From Clostridia bacterium (GTDB lineage: Bacteria > Bacillota > Clostridia > Christensenellales > Borkfalkiaceae): a stretch of DNA of 64,000 nt. Positions 8,687 to 17,479 of this stretch are shown here, piece after piece. How positions within the stretch are numbered: the stretch's first letter is position 1; each line of letters begins with the position of its first letter. The notes under the pieces were generated by a model. It worked only from the letters and a program-made list of their open reading frames with translations, made no database searches and had not been told where the DNA came from. The stretch covers positions 1 through 64,000 of the forward strand of contig JAGHJP010000017.1 in the NCBI GenBank assembly GCA_017886575.1, in the 5' to 3' direction. Position numbers and translations under genes: made by a program.

Positions 8687-9108
8687 TTGTCTTCCCCTTC
8701 TTTTCCGCCGTCCGCGCCGCCCGCCGCATCTCCGTCGGCGTCCCTGTCCCCTTCCTCCTTGCGGATCCTGGAGAACAGCTCGTCCATGTGCGCGCCGTAT
8801 TCCATGGAGTTATCCTGCAAAAATTGCAGGGCGGGAACGGTGCGCATGCGCATGGTCTGCGCCAGCTCGTGGCGGATGAACCCCGCGTTTTCACGGATGA
8901 GGCGGAACGTTTCGCTCCGCGCGGCGCCGTCCGCCGCATACACGCTGACAAATACGCGCGCCGTTTTAAGGTCGGGCGAAACCGACGCTTCCGTCACGGA
9001 TATGAGCCCCTTCAGCCCGGGGCAATGGTCCTTCAGAGACCCGTTCAAAATCTCGGAGATCGCCCGCCGGTACTCGCTGTCCAGGCGGGACGTTCTGGAT
9101 ACTTTCAT
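8683..9108 (-). CDS. rbfA: Ribosome-binding factor A
   Basis: A 141-residue KH-fold protein that helps mature the 30S subunit by processing the 5' end of 16S rRNA. The start at 9108 gives [20 protein letters not shown] and forms an ATGA overlap with the infB stop, so the long upstream extension of the frame is discarded. Conserved features include ISVTEASVSPDLKTARVFVS and VPALQFLQDNSMEYGAHMDEL. The C-terminal tail is unusually acidic and Gly/Asp-rich (EEGDRDADGDAAGG), beyond the common family end. Confidence 0.93.
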   Translation of the reverse strand: MKVSRTSRLDSEYRRAISEILNGSLKDHCPGLKGLISVTEASVSPDLKTARVFVSVYAADGAARSETFRLIRENAGFIRHELAQTMRMRTVPALQFLQDNSMEYGAHMDELFSRIRKEEGDRDADGDAAGGADGGKEGEDK

Positions 9109-11789
9109 GCCCGTTTCACCTCTTCTATGACATAGCACTCGATGACGTCGCCCACGCGGATCTCGTTGAACCCCTCGATGGCGCAGCCGCACTCGGTGCC
9201 CGCGACCGCCTCTTTGACGTCGTCTTTGAAGTGTTTGAGCTGTTTGACGTTGCCCTCGACGATCATGACATCGTCGCGGTAGATGCGCAGTTTGCCGCCG
9301 CGCACCAGCTTGCCTTCGGTGACGAAACAGCCGGCGACCGTGCCCACGCCCGTGATGTTGAAGGTCTGCTTGACCTCGCACTTGCCCATGTATATTTCCT
9401 GATATTTGGGCGAGAGCATGCCCTTCATCGCCGCTTCCATGTCGTCGAGCAGTTCATAGATGATGCGGTAGAGCCGCACGTCCACCTTGCTCTTTTCCGC
9501 CAGCGCCTTTGCCTTGGCGTCGGGACGGACGTTGAAGCCGATGATGACGGCGTTCGCGCTCTCGGCGAGCATGACGTCGCTCTCGTTGATGGCACCCGCC
9601 GCACCGTGAATGACCTTCAGGCGGACTTCCTCGTTGGGGAGCTTTTCCAGGGACATCCGGATGGCTTCCACGCTGCCCTGCACGTCGGCTTTGACGATGA
9701 TGTTGAGCGTTTTGAGCTTGCCCTCTTCGACCTGGGCGAACATGTCGTCCAGGCTGACGCGCGCCTGCTGTTTGACCATCTCTTCGCGCTGCTTGTTCTT
9801 GCGCTCTTCCTGCAGATGCTTCATGAGGCTCTGGTCGACGGCAAAGATGGAATCGCCCGCGTTGGGCACCTCGTCGAGCCCGAGAACGGACACCGCCATG
9901 GAGGGGCCCGCCTCTTTGACCTGCATGCCCCTGTCGTTGAACATGGCGCGGATGCGCCCCATGGTCATGCCGGAAATGACGTTGTCGCCCGTGCGGAAAG
10001 TGCCGTTCTGCACGATGACGGACGCCATGGGGCCCTTGCCCTTGTCGAGTTTGGCTTCGATGATGCTGCCGCGGCCGCTGCGGGCGGGGTTGGCGCGCAG
10101 ATCCTCCATTTCCGCCACCAGGCTGATGGATTCCAAAAGGTTGTCGATGCCCTCGCCCGTCTTGGCAGAAACGGGCACCAGAATGGTGTCGCCGCCCCAC
10201 TCTTCGGGCAAAAGTTCATGCTCCGCCAGCCCGTTTTTCACGCGCTCGATGTCGATGTTCGGCTTGTCGATCTTGTTGACCGCCACGATGATGGGCACGT
10301 TTGCCGCCTTGGCATGGTTGATCGCCTCGACGGTCTGCGGCATGATGCCGTCGTCCGCCGCGACGACGAGCACGACGATGTCCGTGATCTTCGCGCCGCG
10401 GGCGCGCATGGCGGTGAACGCCGCGTGGCCGGGGGTGTCGATGAAGGTGAGCTGCTTGCCGTTCACGTTGACGGTGTACGCGCCGATGCTCTGCGTGATG
10501 CCGCCCGCTTCGCCCGCGGTGACGGAAGTCTTTCTGATTTTGTCCAAAAGGGACGTCTTGCCGTGGTCGACGTGGCCCATGACCGTAACGACGGGGGCGC
10601 GGGGGACGGTGTTTTCGTCCTCGGCGTCCTTGCCGTGGAGTTCGAAGAGTTCTTCCTCGGCGGTCTTGGCGGGCTTGTATTCGAGCTCGATGCCCATGTC
10701 CGCCGCCAAAAGCGCGGCGGTCTCGTAATCGACGGACTCGTTGACGCTCTTCATGATGCCCTCTTTGAAGAGCCGCTTGGTGATCTCCACCGCCGTGACG
10801 CCCAGCTTTTCGGAGAGCACTTTGAGGGGGATCTCCTGCGTGGTGACGACGGCGTGGTCGATTTTGATGACGTTGACTTCCTTGCGCTTTTCCTTCTTTC
10901 CGAAGCGCGCCTTGCGGTACCCCGTCTTGTCCTCGTCGAAGTCGTTGATGCTCAGCCCCTCCTGGCGGCTCATCGCGCGCTTGTTGATGGGCTTTTTCTC
11001 GACATACGTCTTTTCAAACGCCTTCTTCCTGGGCGGTGCGGCTTCCTTCTTGGTCTTGGTCGCGGGCACGGGCGCGGGAGCGGGCGTCCTGCCGAACGCG
11101 GGACGTGCGGAAGCGCCGCCCTCGGTGCGAGGCATGCCCGGGCGGGACGAAGGCCCGCGGCCGCTGCCCGCCGCGCCGACGCGCGGGGAAGTACCCTGCG
11201 GGCGGGCGGGACGTGCCTGGGACGGCGCACCGGGAACGAACGTCCTGTTGTCGCGGTTCGCGCCGCCCGCGGGGCGGCGTGCGCCGCTTTCGCCGCGCGG
11301 CGCGGGACGGTATTCCGCCGTCTGTTTTTCGGCGGGACGGGCGTCGGGCTTTTCTTCCTTGGCGGCCGCCTTTTCCGCACTCTCCGTTGTAGGGATCTTC
11401 TTCTCCGTGGCTTCGCTCCCGGCCTCTCCGCCGGCAGCCGTCTCCGCCTTGGGGACGGACGCGTCGCCTGCGGGCGCCTGCGCCCCGGCTGCGGACGCGG
11501 CGGGCGGGGCAGAAGGCGCGGACGCTTCCTTTTGAACGGGCGTTTCGCTTGCGGAAGGCGCGGCGGGGGCGGGTGCAGAAGGCTTTTCCTCCGCCGCGCG
11601 TGCCGCGCGCTCGGCTTCCTCGGCGGCCGCTTTCTTGACCTGGACGGCCGCTTCGATGCCGCCGAACTTTTTCAAAAGGTCGGCGACCGCACGTTCGGTG
11701 GCGGCGATCTTCTTCTGCAGCGCGGGCAACGCGCCGTTTTCCGCCGTCAGTTTATTCAGGTTTTCCACGTTTTTGTAATTTTCTGCCAT
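9105..11789 (-). CDS. infB: Translation initiation factor IF-2
   Basis: GTPase that brings fMet-tRNA to the 30S subunit. The 894 residues begin with about 290 residues of Ala/Pro/Glu/Arg-rich low complexity, then a basic linker, the IF2_N module (about 310-390), and the G domain with GHVDHGKT near 405, DTPGH and NKID. Domains II-IV follow and end with the fMet-tRNA-binding C2 domain ([23 protein letters not shown]). The disordered N-terminus is long, as in many high-GC bacteria. The gene is 6 bp downstream of ylxQ and overlaps rbfA by 3 nt. Confidence 0.97.
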   Translation of the reverse strand: MAENYKNVENLNKLTAENGALPALQKKIAATERAVADLLKKFGGIEAAVQVKKAAAEEAERAARAAEEKPSAPAPAAPSASETPVQKEASAPSAPPAASAAGAQAPAGDASVPKAETAAGGEAGSEATEKKIPTTESAEKAAAKEEKPDARPAEKQTAEYRPAPRGESGARRPAGGANRDNRTFVPGAPSQARPARPQGTSPRVGAAGSGRGPSSRPGMPRTEGGASARPAFGRTPAPAPVPATKTKKEAAPPRKKAFEKTYVEKKPINKRAMSRQEGLSINDFDEDKTGYRKARFGKKEKRKEVNVIKIDHAVVTTQEIPLKVLSEKLGVTAVEITKRLFKEGIMKSVNESVDYETAALLAADMGIELEYKPAKTAEEELFELHGKDAEDENTVPRAPVVTVMGHVDHGKTSLLDKIRKTSVTAGEAGGITQSIGAYTVNVNGKQLTFIDTPGHAAFTAMRARGAKITDIVVLVVAADDGIMPQTVEAINHAKAANVPIIVAVNKIDKPNIDIERVKNGLAEHELLPEEWGGDTILVPVSAKTGEGIDNLLESISLVAEMEDLRANPARSGRGSIIEAKLDKGKGPMASVIVQNGTFRTGDNVISGMTMGRIRAMFNDRGMQVKEAGPSMAVSVLGLDEVPNAGDSIFAVDQSLMKHLQEERKNKQREEMVKQQARVSLDDMFAQVEEGKLKTLNIIVKADVQGSVEAIRMSLEKLPNEEVRLKVIHGAAGAINESDVMLAESANAVIIGFNVRPDAKAKALAEKSKVDVRLYRIIYELLDDMEAAMKGMLSPKYQEIYMGKCEVKQTFNITGVGTVAGCFVTEGKLVRGGKLRIYRDDVMIVEGNVKQLKHFKDDVKEAVAGTECGCAIEGFNEIRVGDVIECYVIEEVKRA

Positions 11790-11795
11790 AAGTCT

Positions 11796-12143
11796 TTATC
11801 TGTTCCCTCCGATCCCGACTTTTCTCAGGAATCTGAATTTTTCATCGCTTTCCGCCGACGCGACGATCGCCGCCGCCAGATGTTTTTCCGAAACTGCCAA
11901 AAATTTGCAGGCGGGCCTGTGGATCATCTGCCCGAGGGACGCGCCCTCGCACAGGATGAGCGGACAGTCAAACTTTTCCGCCAGGCGCGCGGCGCGCTTC
12001 AAGGAGCCCTCCGACAATTCTTTATCCGCCATCAAAAGGGCGGCGGGGCGGCGCAGCGCTTCGGCGCGGTCGAGCCCCAGGGCGGCTTTGCCCGCCTTGA
12101 TGCAAAAACCGAGATAGCTCTCTATTTTACCGTTTGTCTGCAA
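11796..12143 (-). CDS. ylxQ: YlxQ-like ribosomal L7Ae/L30e-family RNA-binding protein
   Basis: A 115-residue protein of the L7Ae/L30e/S12e/Gadd45 fold, which binds kink-turn RNA. The beginning KIESYLGFCIKAGKAALGLDR and the middle ALLMADKELSEGSLKRA match the YlxQ group encoded between nusA and infB in Bacillota. Its role there is thought to be ribosome-associated but is not settled. It overlaps ylxR by 17 nt and is separated from infB by 6 bp. Confidence 0.88.
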   Translation of the reverse strand: MQTNGKIESYLGFCIKAGKAALGLDRAEALRRPAALLMADKELSEGSLKRAARLAEKFDCPLILCEGASLGQMIHRPACKFLAVSEKHLAAAIVASAESDEKFRFLRKVGIGGNR

Positions 12144-12402
12144 GGATCGCCTCCTCCACCGCGCGGTACGTTTCCTCGTCCACCTCGCAGGAGAACGCCT
12201 TGGAGAGCAGGCGGTATTTTTTGAGTTTTCTGACGCACTCGGGTTTGTCGCAGATGTAAGCGCCCCTGCCAGCGAGCTTGCCCGTCCTGTCGGGCTTTAT
12301 CTCTCCCGCCGCCGTGCGCACGATGCGCAGCATGCTCTTTTTGTCCTGCATTTCGCGGCAGGCGATGCACATGCGCTGCGGGATCTTTTTCGGTTTCTGC
12401 AT
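12127..12402 (-). CDS. ylxR: YlxR (DUF448) RNA-binding protein
   Basis: A 91-residue DUF448 protein with the family signature RMCIACREMQDK near the N-terminus and the GRGAYICDKPECV segment. YlxR from other Gram-positives binds RNase P RNA or acts as a nucleoid-associated regulator. It sits at its normal place between nusA and ylxQ and overlaps ylxQ by 17 nt, which points to coupled translation. Confidence 0.9.
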   Translation of the reverse strand: MQKPKKIPQRMCIACREMQDKKSMLRIVRTAAGEIKPDRTGKLAGRGAYICDKPECVRKLKKYRLLSKAFSCEVDEETYRAVEEAILADKR

Positions 12403-12483
12403 ATCGCTCCCCTCGCTCCTCGGTTTTTTATCCTTCGTCCGGAGCCGACCGGAAAAATACGGCGCGGCTCCCGCCCGCGGGCG

Positions 12484-13608
12484 TCACTCCGCCGCCGGCC
12501 CCTCCGCCTCGGCGGTCTCCGCCCCTTCGCCGTCCTCCTGCTGTTCGGGCAGAAGGTTGAGCTTTGCCGCCGCCGACTGGCTCTTGACGTCGATCTTCCA
12601 GCCGGTCAGGCGGGCGGCGAGGCGGGCGTTCTGCCCGTCCCTGCCGATGGCGAGGGAGAGCTTGTCGTCGGGCACGACGACCATCGCAGTCTTATCGCTC
12701 TCGTTGCCCGATACGGAGACGACTGGCGCGGGAGAGAGCGCTTTGGCGATGAATTCCAGCGGATTTTCGCTCCACAGGATGATGTCTATCTTCTCCCCGC
12801 CGAGTTCCTCGACGACGGCGTTGACGCGGGAACCCTTGTTGCCCACGCATGCGCCGACGGGATCGACCTTGGGGTCGTCCGACCAAATCGCTATCTTGGT
12901 GCGCTGGCCGGGCTCGCGGGCGATCGCCTTGACCTGCACGGTCCCCTGGCGGATCTCGGGCACCTGCTCTTCGAAGAGGCGCTTGACCAGCCCGGGCGCG
13001 GTGCGGGAAACGAGCACCTGCGCGCTTCTGCCGTCGTTCTTGATGCGCTTGACGTATACCTTGATGCGGTCGTTGACGTTGTACTTTTCGCCGGGCACCT
13101 GGTCCTGGGGCAAGAGCAGCCCCTCGATGGAACCCGAACCGATCTCCACGTACACGTTTTTCAGTTCGACCTTGCGCACGACGCCCGTAAGAAGTTCGTT
13201 TTCCTTGTCGGAGAACTCGGTGAGGGTGTTGTTGCGCTCGGTCTCGCGCAGTTTCTGCTGAATGATCTGTTTGGCGGTCTGCGCGGCGATCCTGCCGAAG
13301 TCCTTGGAGGCGAACTCTTCGGAGAGGACGTCGCCGACCTTGGCGCCCGGCTTCACTTCGCGCGCCTCTTCGAGGGAAATTTCGCTGTCCTTGTCCTGCA
13401 CTTCGTCGACGACCGTGCGCTGGACGAAGAATTTGATGGAACCCTTTTCGGGGTTGAGACGCACTTCCACTTTTCCGTTCTTCCCGACGTACTGCTTTCT
13501 GTACGCCGCCGCCAGAGCGTTCTGCAGCGCCTCGATGAACACCTCTTTCTTGATGCCTCTCTCGGCTTCGAGTTCATCCAGCGCCGCAAAGAAATCCTTG
13601 TTGATCAT
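12484..13608 (-). CDS. nusA: Transcription termination/antitermination protein NusA
   Basis: Binds RNA polymerase to modulate pausing, termination and antitermination. Start set at 13608, where AGGAG lies 8 nt before the ATG and the product begins MINKDFFAALDELEAERG; the open frame upstream is not family-like. Order: N-terminal polymerase-binding domain (1-125), S1 domain (about 135-200), two KH domains (about 200-345). The protein ends in a short acidic tail (EDGEGAETAEAEG). At 374 residues it is the Gram-positive short form without C-terminal acidic repeats. Confidence 0.95.
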   Translation of the reverse strand: MINKDFFAALDELEAERGIKKEVFIEALQNALAAAYRKQYVGKNGKVEVRLNPEKGSIKFFVQRTVVDEVQDKDSEISLEEAREVKPGAKVGDVLSEEFASKDFGRIAAQTAKQIIQQKLRETERNNTLTEFSDKENELLTGVVRKVELKNVYVEIGSGSIEGLLLPQDQVPGEKYNVNDRIKVYVKRIKNDGRSAQVLVSRTAPGLVKRLFEEQVPEIRQGTVQVKAIAREPGQRTKIAIWSDDPKVDPVGACVGNKGSRVNAVVEELGGEKIDIILWSENPLEFIAKALSPAPVVSVSGNESDKTAMVVVPDDKLSLAIGRDGQNARLAARLTGWKIDVKSQSAAAKLNLLPEQQEDGEGAETAEAEGPAAE

Positions 13609-13688
13609 TGCTTTATCTCCTAAATTTTTTGACTGTATTTTGATATGTTTTCGCGGAAAGATCCATTGCCCGTTCCCGCGGGACAGGC

Positions 13689-14162
13689 TCAATCGAACTC
13701 CACGGCAAAGTTCATTTTGGCGATGCGGTCGAGCGGGAATTTGTATTCCTGCTCCCCCTCTTTTCCGCCGCATGATACGGTGACCGTATTGTCGTCGTAA
13801 GCGGTGAGCACGCCCTCGAACAGCTTTTTGCCGCGCAGGGGGGCGTAGAGTTTTACCTCCACCTTTTTGCCCAGCGCGCGGGCAAAGTCGCGCGCGGTCT
13901 TCAACGGACGGTCCAGCCCGGGGCTGGAAACGTTCAGCGTGTACGCCGCGCCGTACGTCGGGTCGAGTTCGTCGAGAGGCGCGTCGATGGCGCGGTGGTA
14001 TTTTTCGCAGGTGTTCAGGTCGACCCCGCCCTCGGTGTCGATGTACACCGTCAGCGCAGGGCTCTTGCCCCGGCTAAACTCCACGTCCACGACCTCGATG
14101 CCCATGGGCGTCGCGATCTCTTCCAAAAGAGCGCGTATCTCGTCGAGCGGTTTCACGTTCAT
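13689..14162 (-). CDS. rimP: Ribosome maturation factor RimP
   Basis: Needed for 30S subunit maturation. The 157 residues hold the N-terminal alpha/beta domain (GIEVVDVEFSRGKSPALTVYID), the linker NVSSPGLDRPLKTARDF and a C-terminal SH3-like barrel ending KFPLDRIAKMNF. It is the first gene of the rimP-nusA-ylxR-ylxQ-infB-rbfA operon, 80 bp upstream of nusA. A strong promoter lies at 14243-14271, and a perfect hairpin at 14186-14211 falls in its short leader. Confidence 0.95.
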   Translation of the reverse strand: MNVKPLDEIRALLEEIATPMGIEVVDVEFSRGKSPALTVYIDTEGGVDLNTCEKYHRAIDAPLDELDPTYGAAYTLNVSSPGLDRPLKTARDFARALGKKVEVKLYAPLRGKKLFEGVLTAYDDNTVTVSCGGKEGEQEYKFPLDRIAKMNFAVEFD

Positions 14163-14185
14163 GCGCTTCCCTCCCTTTTACGCAA

Positions 14186-14211
14186 TTGAGAGCGGCTCGC
14201 GCCGCTCTCAA
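14186..14211 (-). promoter_or_regulatory. Hairpin in the rimP leader
   Basis: Perfect inverted repeat with arms TTGAGAGCGGC and GCCGCTCTCAA around TCGC, between the promoter at 14243-14271 and the rimP start at 14162. The stem is not followed by a T run on the minus strand, so it is more likely a leader structure or attenuator-like element than a full terminator. Confidence 0.45.
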
Positions 14212-14242
14212 TAATCATCGCATAATTATTAAGTACAACTAT

Positions 14243-14271
14243 AATATAGCATACGCGCGGAGAAAATGCAA
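14243..14271 (-). promoter_or_regulatory. Sigma-A promoter of the rimP-nusA-infB operon
   Basis: On the minus strand TTGCAT (14266-14271) and TATATT (14243-14248) are 17 bp apart, in an AT-rich island of GC-rich DNA, 80-110 bp upstream of rimP. It separates this operon from the PolC-like gene, which is usually co-transcribed. Confidence 0.75.
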
Positions 14272-14309
14272 GCCTTTTTTCGGACTTTTTGATTTTTTTC
14301 TCCCTTTTT

Positions 14310-15845
14310 TCAATTCTCGGGCAGGCTGCCCCGTCGTTTGACGAGTTCGATGAATATCTTTGCCGTCGCCAGCGCGTCGTCGAACGCGCGATGATGGTTG
14401 AACGTGATGTGATAAAAATCGGCGAGCGTATTCAGTTTATAGTTGGGCAGCCGCAAAAGTTCCTGCCCGAGCGCGAGCGTGTCGAACCGCTTCTGCTTAA
14501 AAGCATACCGCTCCTTTTCGGCGTAAAACTCGATGAACCGGTAGTCGAAGGTGACGTTGTGCCCCACGAGATAACACCCGTCGCAGAACTTGTAAAAATC
14601 GGGGATGACTTTATCGACCGCCGGCGCGCCGGCGAGCATGTCGTCGGTAATGCCCGTTATCTTGACGATCTCGGGCGGAAGCTTCTTTTCGCACGCCACG
14701 AATGTGGAGAACTTTTCGCTGATGCGCCCCCCCTTGATCTTGACCGCGCCGATCTCGATGATGCTGTCCATGACCCCGCCCACGGCGGTGTTGTTGAGCC
14801 CCGTCGTTTCCAGATCGAACACCACGAAGTCGTGCGCTTTGAGCGCGGCGGGCAACTCCTCGCGGACGAAAAGATCGGTCTGCACGAAATCGCCGCAGGG
14901 CGAGGGGAACACGGTATGATAGGCGGCGGGCGCGTGCTTCATGGGGCGCTCCTTTATGACGTAGTCCGCGGGCATGCCTCCCCTGTTGATACGCTTGGCG
15001 TTGTAGGAGAGCGCGCCGCCGTACAGTTCGTTCGCGCCCGTACAGACGATGCTGTCCCCCGTTTGCAGGGCGCGTATCTTTTCCACCGTCGCCTGCTTGG
15101 AAAAATAGGTGACGCGCATGCGCGCCGTGCCGTCCGACAGCTGAAAGACGAAGTACGGCTTGCCCTTGCCCGTCTGCTTTTCCTGCATGAAGAGGATCTT
15201 CCCGCAAACGGTCAGATCTTCCTGCTCGCCATTACAATCCGCCATGCAGACGGCGGACGCGGGCTTATCGCCCCCGTCGACGGGCACGAAGTCCGCCACG
15301 GGGAAGGTGCGGGGCACGAATATCTCCTCTTCCTCCTCGGCGGGCGGCTCGGCCTCGAGCACGGGCGCAGCCTTTTCCGTTTCGCGGACGGCGCCGAGAT
15401 AGCTGCCGCACAGGGTCTTGTTGAGCGCGGCGGAAACGGCGTCGAGGATCTCGCCCGTCTGCAATATCTTTTTCTCGTCCGCGCTGAAATCCAGGCAGAA
15501 GCGCGCGCCGTGCCCGTCGGCGTTCATGGCGACTTCTACGTCTCCGGGGCGCAAAAAAGACGCCGCCGCGGGGGAAAGCCCGCGCAGCAGGGACAAAATT
15601 TTGTCCCGCACCGCCGCCGCGTCGGGCACAAGTTTGGATATTTTGACCGCCGCCGTCATGCCCGCGGGCAGGTATTCGGCGCAGATCTCCCGCAGCCGCT
15701 CCGCCGCACCGGCGGTGTATGCGACGTCCGTCGTGATCAGGAAGGTCGCCGTGCCGCTCTTTTTTTCGGCCTCTATGCCCGTCAGGACGGCGCGCGGAAA
15801 ACCGTCGACCGCCCGTATCTCCCGTAAAAATTCCGCCGTTTTCAT
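14310..15845 (-). CDS. PolC-like protein with N-terminal, OB and DEDDh exonuclease parts only
   Basis: A 511-residue protein at the exact place where Bacillota carry polC (between ispG and rimP). Residues 1-165 resemble the PolC N-terminal domain. Residues 205-300 form an OB-fold (KPYFVFQLSDGTARMRVTYF). Residues 338-505 form a DEDDh 3'-5' exonuclease with Asp344/Glu346 (FDLETTG), Asp434, His485 and Asp490. The PHP domain and the whole polymerase part of normal PolC (about 1400 residues) are absent, and the segment joining OB and exonuclease lacks the PHP start. It could be a proofreading subunit or a nuclease. Start at 15845 overlaps ispG by 4 nt. The upstream open frame to 16112 is a shadow of ispG. 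Confidence 0.8.
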   Translation of the reverse strand: MKTAEFLREIRAVDGFPRAVLTGIEAEKKSGTATFLITTDVAYTAGAAERLREICAEYLPAGMTAAVKISKLVPDAAAVRDKILSLLRGLSPAAASFLRPGDVEVAMNADGHGARFCLDFSADEKKILQTGEILDAVSAALNKTLCGSYLGAVRETEKAAPVLEAEPPAEEEEEIFVPRTFPVADFVPVDGGDKPASAVCMADCNGEQEDLTVCGKILFMQEKQTGKGKPYFVFQLSDGTARMRVTYFSKQATVEKIRALQTGDSIVCTGANELYGGALSYNAKRINRGGMPADYVIKERPMKHAPAAYHTVFPSPCGDFVQTDLFVREELPAALKAHDFVVFDLETTGLNNTAVGGVMDSIIEIGAVKIKGGRISEKFSTFVACEKKLPPEIVKITGITDDMLAGAPAVDKVIPDFYKFCDGCYLVGHNVTFDYRFIEFYAEKERYAFKQKRFDTLALGQELLRLPNYKLNTLADFYHITFNHHRAFDDALATAKIFIELVKRRGSLPEN

Positions 15846-16903
15846 GCCCTTCCCCGCCGTTTCTCCTCCAGGAGCAGCCGCAGCTGCTCGAAAAATTTCT
15901 CTTCCGCCTCCGCCGCGGACACGCGCAGGAAGGGTTTGCCCTTCTTGAAGAGCATGCAGCTCCCTTCGCCCCCCGCGATGCCGAGGTCGGCGTCCTGCAC
16001 CTCGCCCGGACCGTTGACCACGCAGCCCATGACCGCCACTTTGGCGGGGACGCGCACGTCCTTCACATACGCCGCCACCTTTTCCGCCAGCGCCATGCTG
16101 TCCCAGCGGCACCTGCCGCAGGTCGGGCAGGACACGAGCTCGACGTAGTCCCCGTCCAGCCCGCAGGCGCGCAGGATGTTGCGCGCGGCGTAAACCTCCT
16201 TGACGGGGTCGTCGGTCAAAGATACCCGTATCGTATCGCCGATGCCGTCCAGAAGGAGCGCGCCGATGCCCACGCTGCTCTTGACCAGCCCCATCTCCGT
16301 CGTGCCCGCTTCGGTCACGCCGACGTGCAGTGGATGGTCCGTGCGGCGGGCAAGCAGGCGGTACGCCTCCACCGTCAGCGGCACGGAGGACGCCTTGACG
16401 GAAATGACGATGTCATTCACGCCGTACCGCTCCAGAATGCCCACGTTATAGAGCGCGCTTTCGACGAGCGCCTCGGCGCTCCTGCCGTAGCGGCGCAAAA
16501 AATCCGCCTCGATGCTGCCCGTGTTCGCCCCCACGCGGACGGGGATATGACGGGCTTTGACGGCGTCCGCGACGCGGCGGATGTCCGCCTCGCCCCCGAT
16601 GTTGCCGGGATTGATGCGCACTTTGTCCGCGCCGTTTTCAATGCTCATGACGGCGAGCTTTGCAGAAAAATGGATGTCCGCGACGAAGGGAATGTGGATC
16701 TTCTCTTTCACCGCGCGCACGCCCCGCGCGTCCGCTTCGTCCAATATCGCCCCGCGCACTATGTCGCACCCCGCTTCTTCCAGGCGCAGGATCTGGGCGG
16801 CCGTCTTTTCGGTATCGCTCGTCTTTTCGGTCGTCATCGACTGTATTTTTACCCGCTCGCCGCCGCCCACGGGGACGGCGCCGACCATTACTTTGCGCGT
16901 CAT
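15842..16903 (-). CDS. ispG: 4-hydroxy-3-methylbut-2-en-1-yl diphosphate synthase
   Basis: Penultimate step of the MEP isoprenoid pathway, converting MEcPP to HMBPP with a [4Fe-4S] cluster. The 353 residues form an N-terminal TIM barrel (VKIQSMTTEKTSDTEKT, KVRINPGNIGG) and a C-terminal ferredoxin-like domain. The cluster ligands are visible as CPTCGRC near residue 260, GCVVNGPGE near 294 and the following Glu. The gene overlaps both nrdR and the PolC-like gene by 4 nt. No dxr or rseP is adjacent within the window, unlike the common dxr-rseP-ispG-polC string. Confidence 0.95.
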   Translation of the reverse strand: MTRKVMVGAVPVGGGERVKIQSMTTEKTSDTEKTAAQILRLEEAGCDIVRGAILDEADARGVRAVKEKIHIPFVADIHFSAKLAVMSIENGADKVRINPGNIGGEADIRRVADAVKARHIPVRVGANTGSIEADFLRRYGRSAEALVESALYNVGILERYGVNDIVISVKASSVPLTVEAYRLLARRTDHPLHVGVTEAGTTEMGLVKSSVGIGALLLDGIGDTIRVSLTDDPVKEVYAARNILRACGLDGDYVELVSCPTCGRCRWDSMALAEKVAAYVKDVRVPAKVAVMGCVVNGPGEVQDADLGIAGGEGSCMLFKKGKPFLRVSAAEAEEKFFEQLRLLLEEKRRGRA

Positions 16904-17385
16904 TTGTCCTCCTCTTGCCGCGCCGTTTTTTCGTCCTTCTGCATGAGCTTCTGCAATTCTTCCATGAACGTGGAGATGTCCTTGAAGGAGCGATAGACGG
17001 AGGCATAGCGCACATAGGCGACCTCGTCGAGGTCTTTGAGCCGCTCCATGACCATTTCGCCGATCTGCTTGGACGTGATCTCCTGCGCCATGGAGTTATA
17101 GACCTGTTTGGTGATGTCGTCCACGGCGGCGTCCACCTGGGACATGGTGACGCGCCGCTTTTCGACGGCTTTCAGGATGCCGTTCTTGATCTTCTGCGGA
17201 TCGAAGAGCTGGCGCGTGCCGTTCGATTTGATGACGAACACGGGCGTGTTTTCCACCGTTTCGTAGGTGGTGAACCGCTTGCCGCAGCGGACGCACTCAC
17301 GGCGGCGGCGGATGGTGGTGTCGTCGTCGGCGGAGCGCGAGTCGATGACTTTGCTGTCCGGAGAGCCGCAATAGATACATTTCAT
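16900..17385 (-). CDS. nrdR: Transcriptional repressor NrdR
   Basis: Zinc-finger/ATP-cone repressor of ribonucleotide reductase genes, reading the ATP/dATP ratio. The 161 residues show a zinc ribbon with Cys3, Cys6, Cys31 and Cys34, then an ATP-cone domain (about 49-139) with VIKSNGTRQLFDPQKIKNGI. A basic segment RRRREC precedes the second Cys pair. It has its own promoter at 17428-17456 and heads the nrdR-ispG-PolC-like run. No nrd structural genes lie in the window. Confidence 0.95.
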   Translation of the reverse strand: MKCIYCGSPDSKVIDSRSADDDTTIRRRRECVRCGKRFTTYETVENTPVFVIKSNGTRQLFDPQKIKNGILKAVEKRRVTMSQVDAAVDDITKQVYNSMAQEITSKQIGEMVMERLKDLDEVAYVRYASVYRSFKDISTFMEELQKLMQKDEKTARQEEDK

Positions 17386-17427
17386 ATTTCTTCACCTCGT
17401 CTGGTTTTCTGTTATCATGACACTTTT

Positions 17428-17456
17428 ATTATAGCACTTTCCGCGCCGTTTGTAAA
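17428..17456 (-). promoter_or_regulatory. Sigma-A promoter of nrdR
   Basis: TTTACA (17451-17456) and TATAAT (17428-17433) on the minus strand with a 17-bp spacer, giving a leader of about 35 nt before the nrdR ATG at 17385. Confidence 0.8.
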
Positions 17457-17479
17457 CGGTTTGAGGGGAACGGATATTT

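Noticed and set aside
9231..12224. Very long open frame antisense to infB and ylxQ
   Set aside because: It is a GC-rich shadow of infB: biased to His/Arg/Gly/Leu, no ribosome binding site, no family-like motif. The opposite frame is an unmistakable IF-2.
12484..13773. Longer nusA start at 13773
   Set aside because: The extra N-terminus has no match to NusA, while the ATG at 13608 has AGGAG at normal spacing and the standard first residues.
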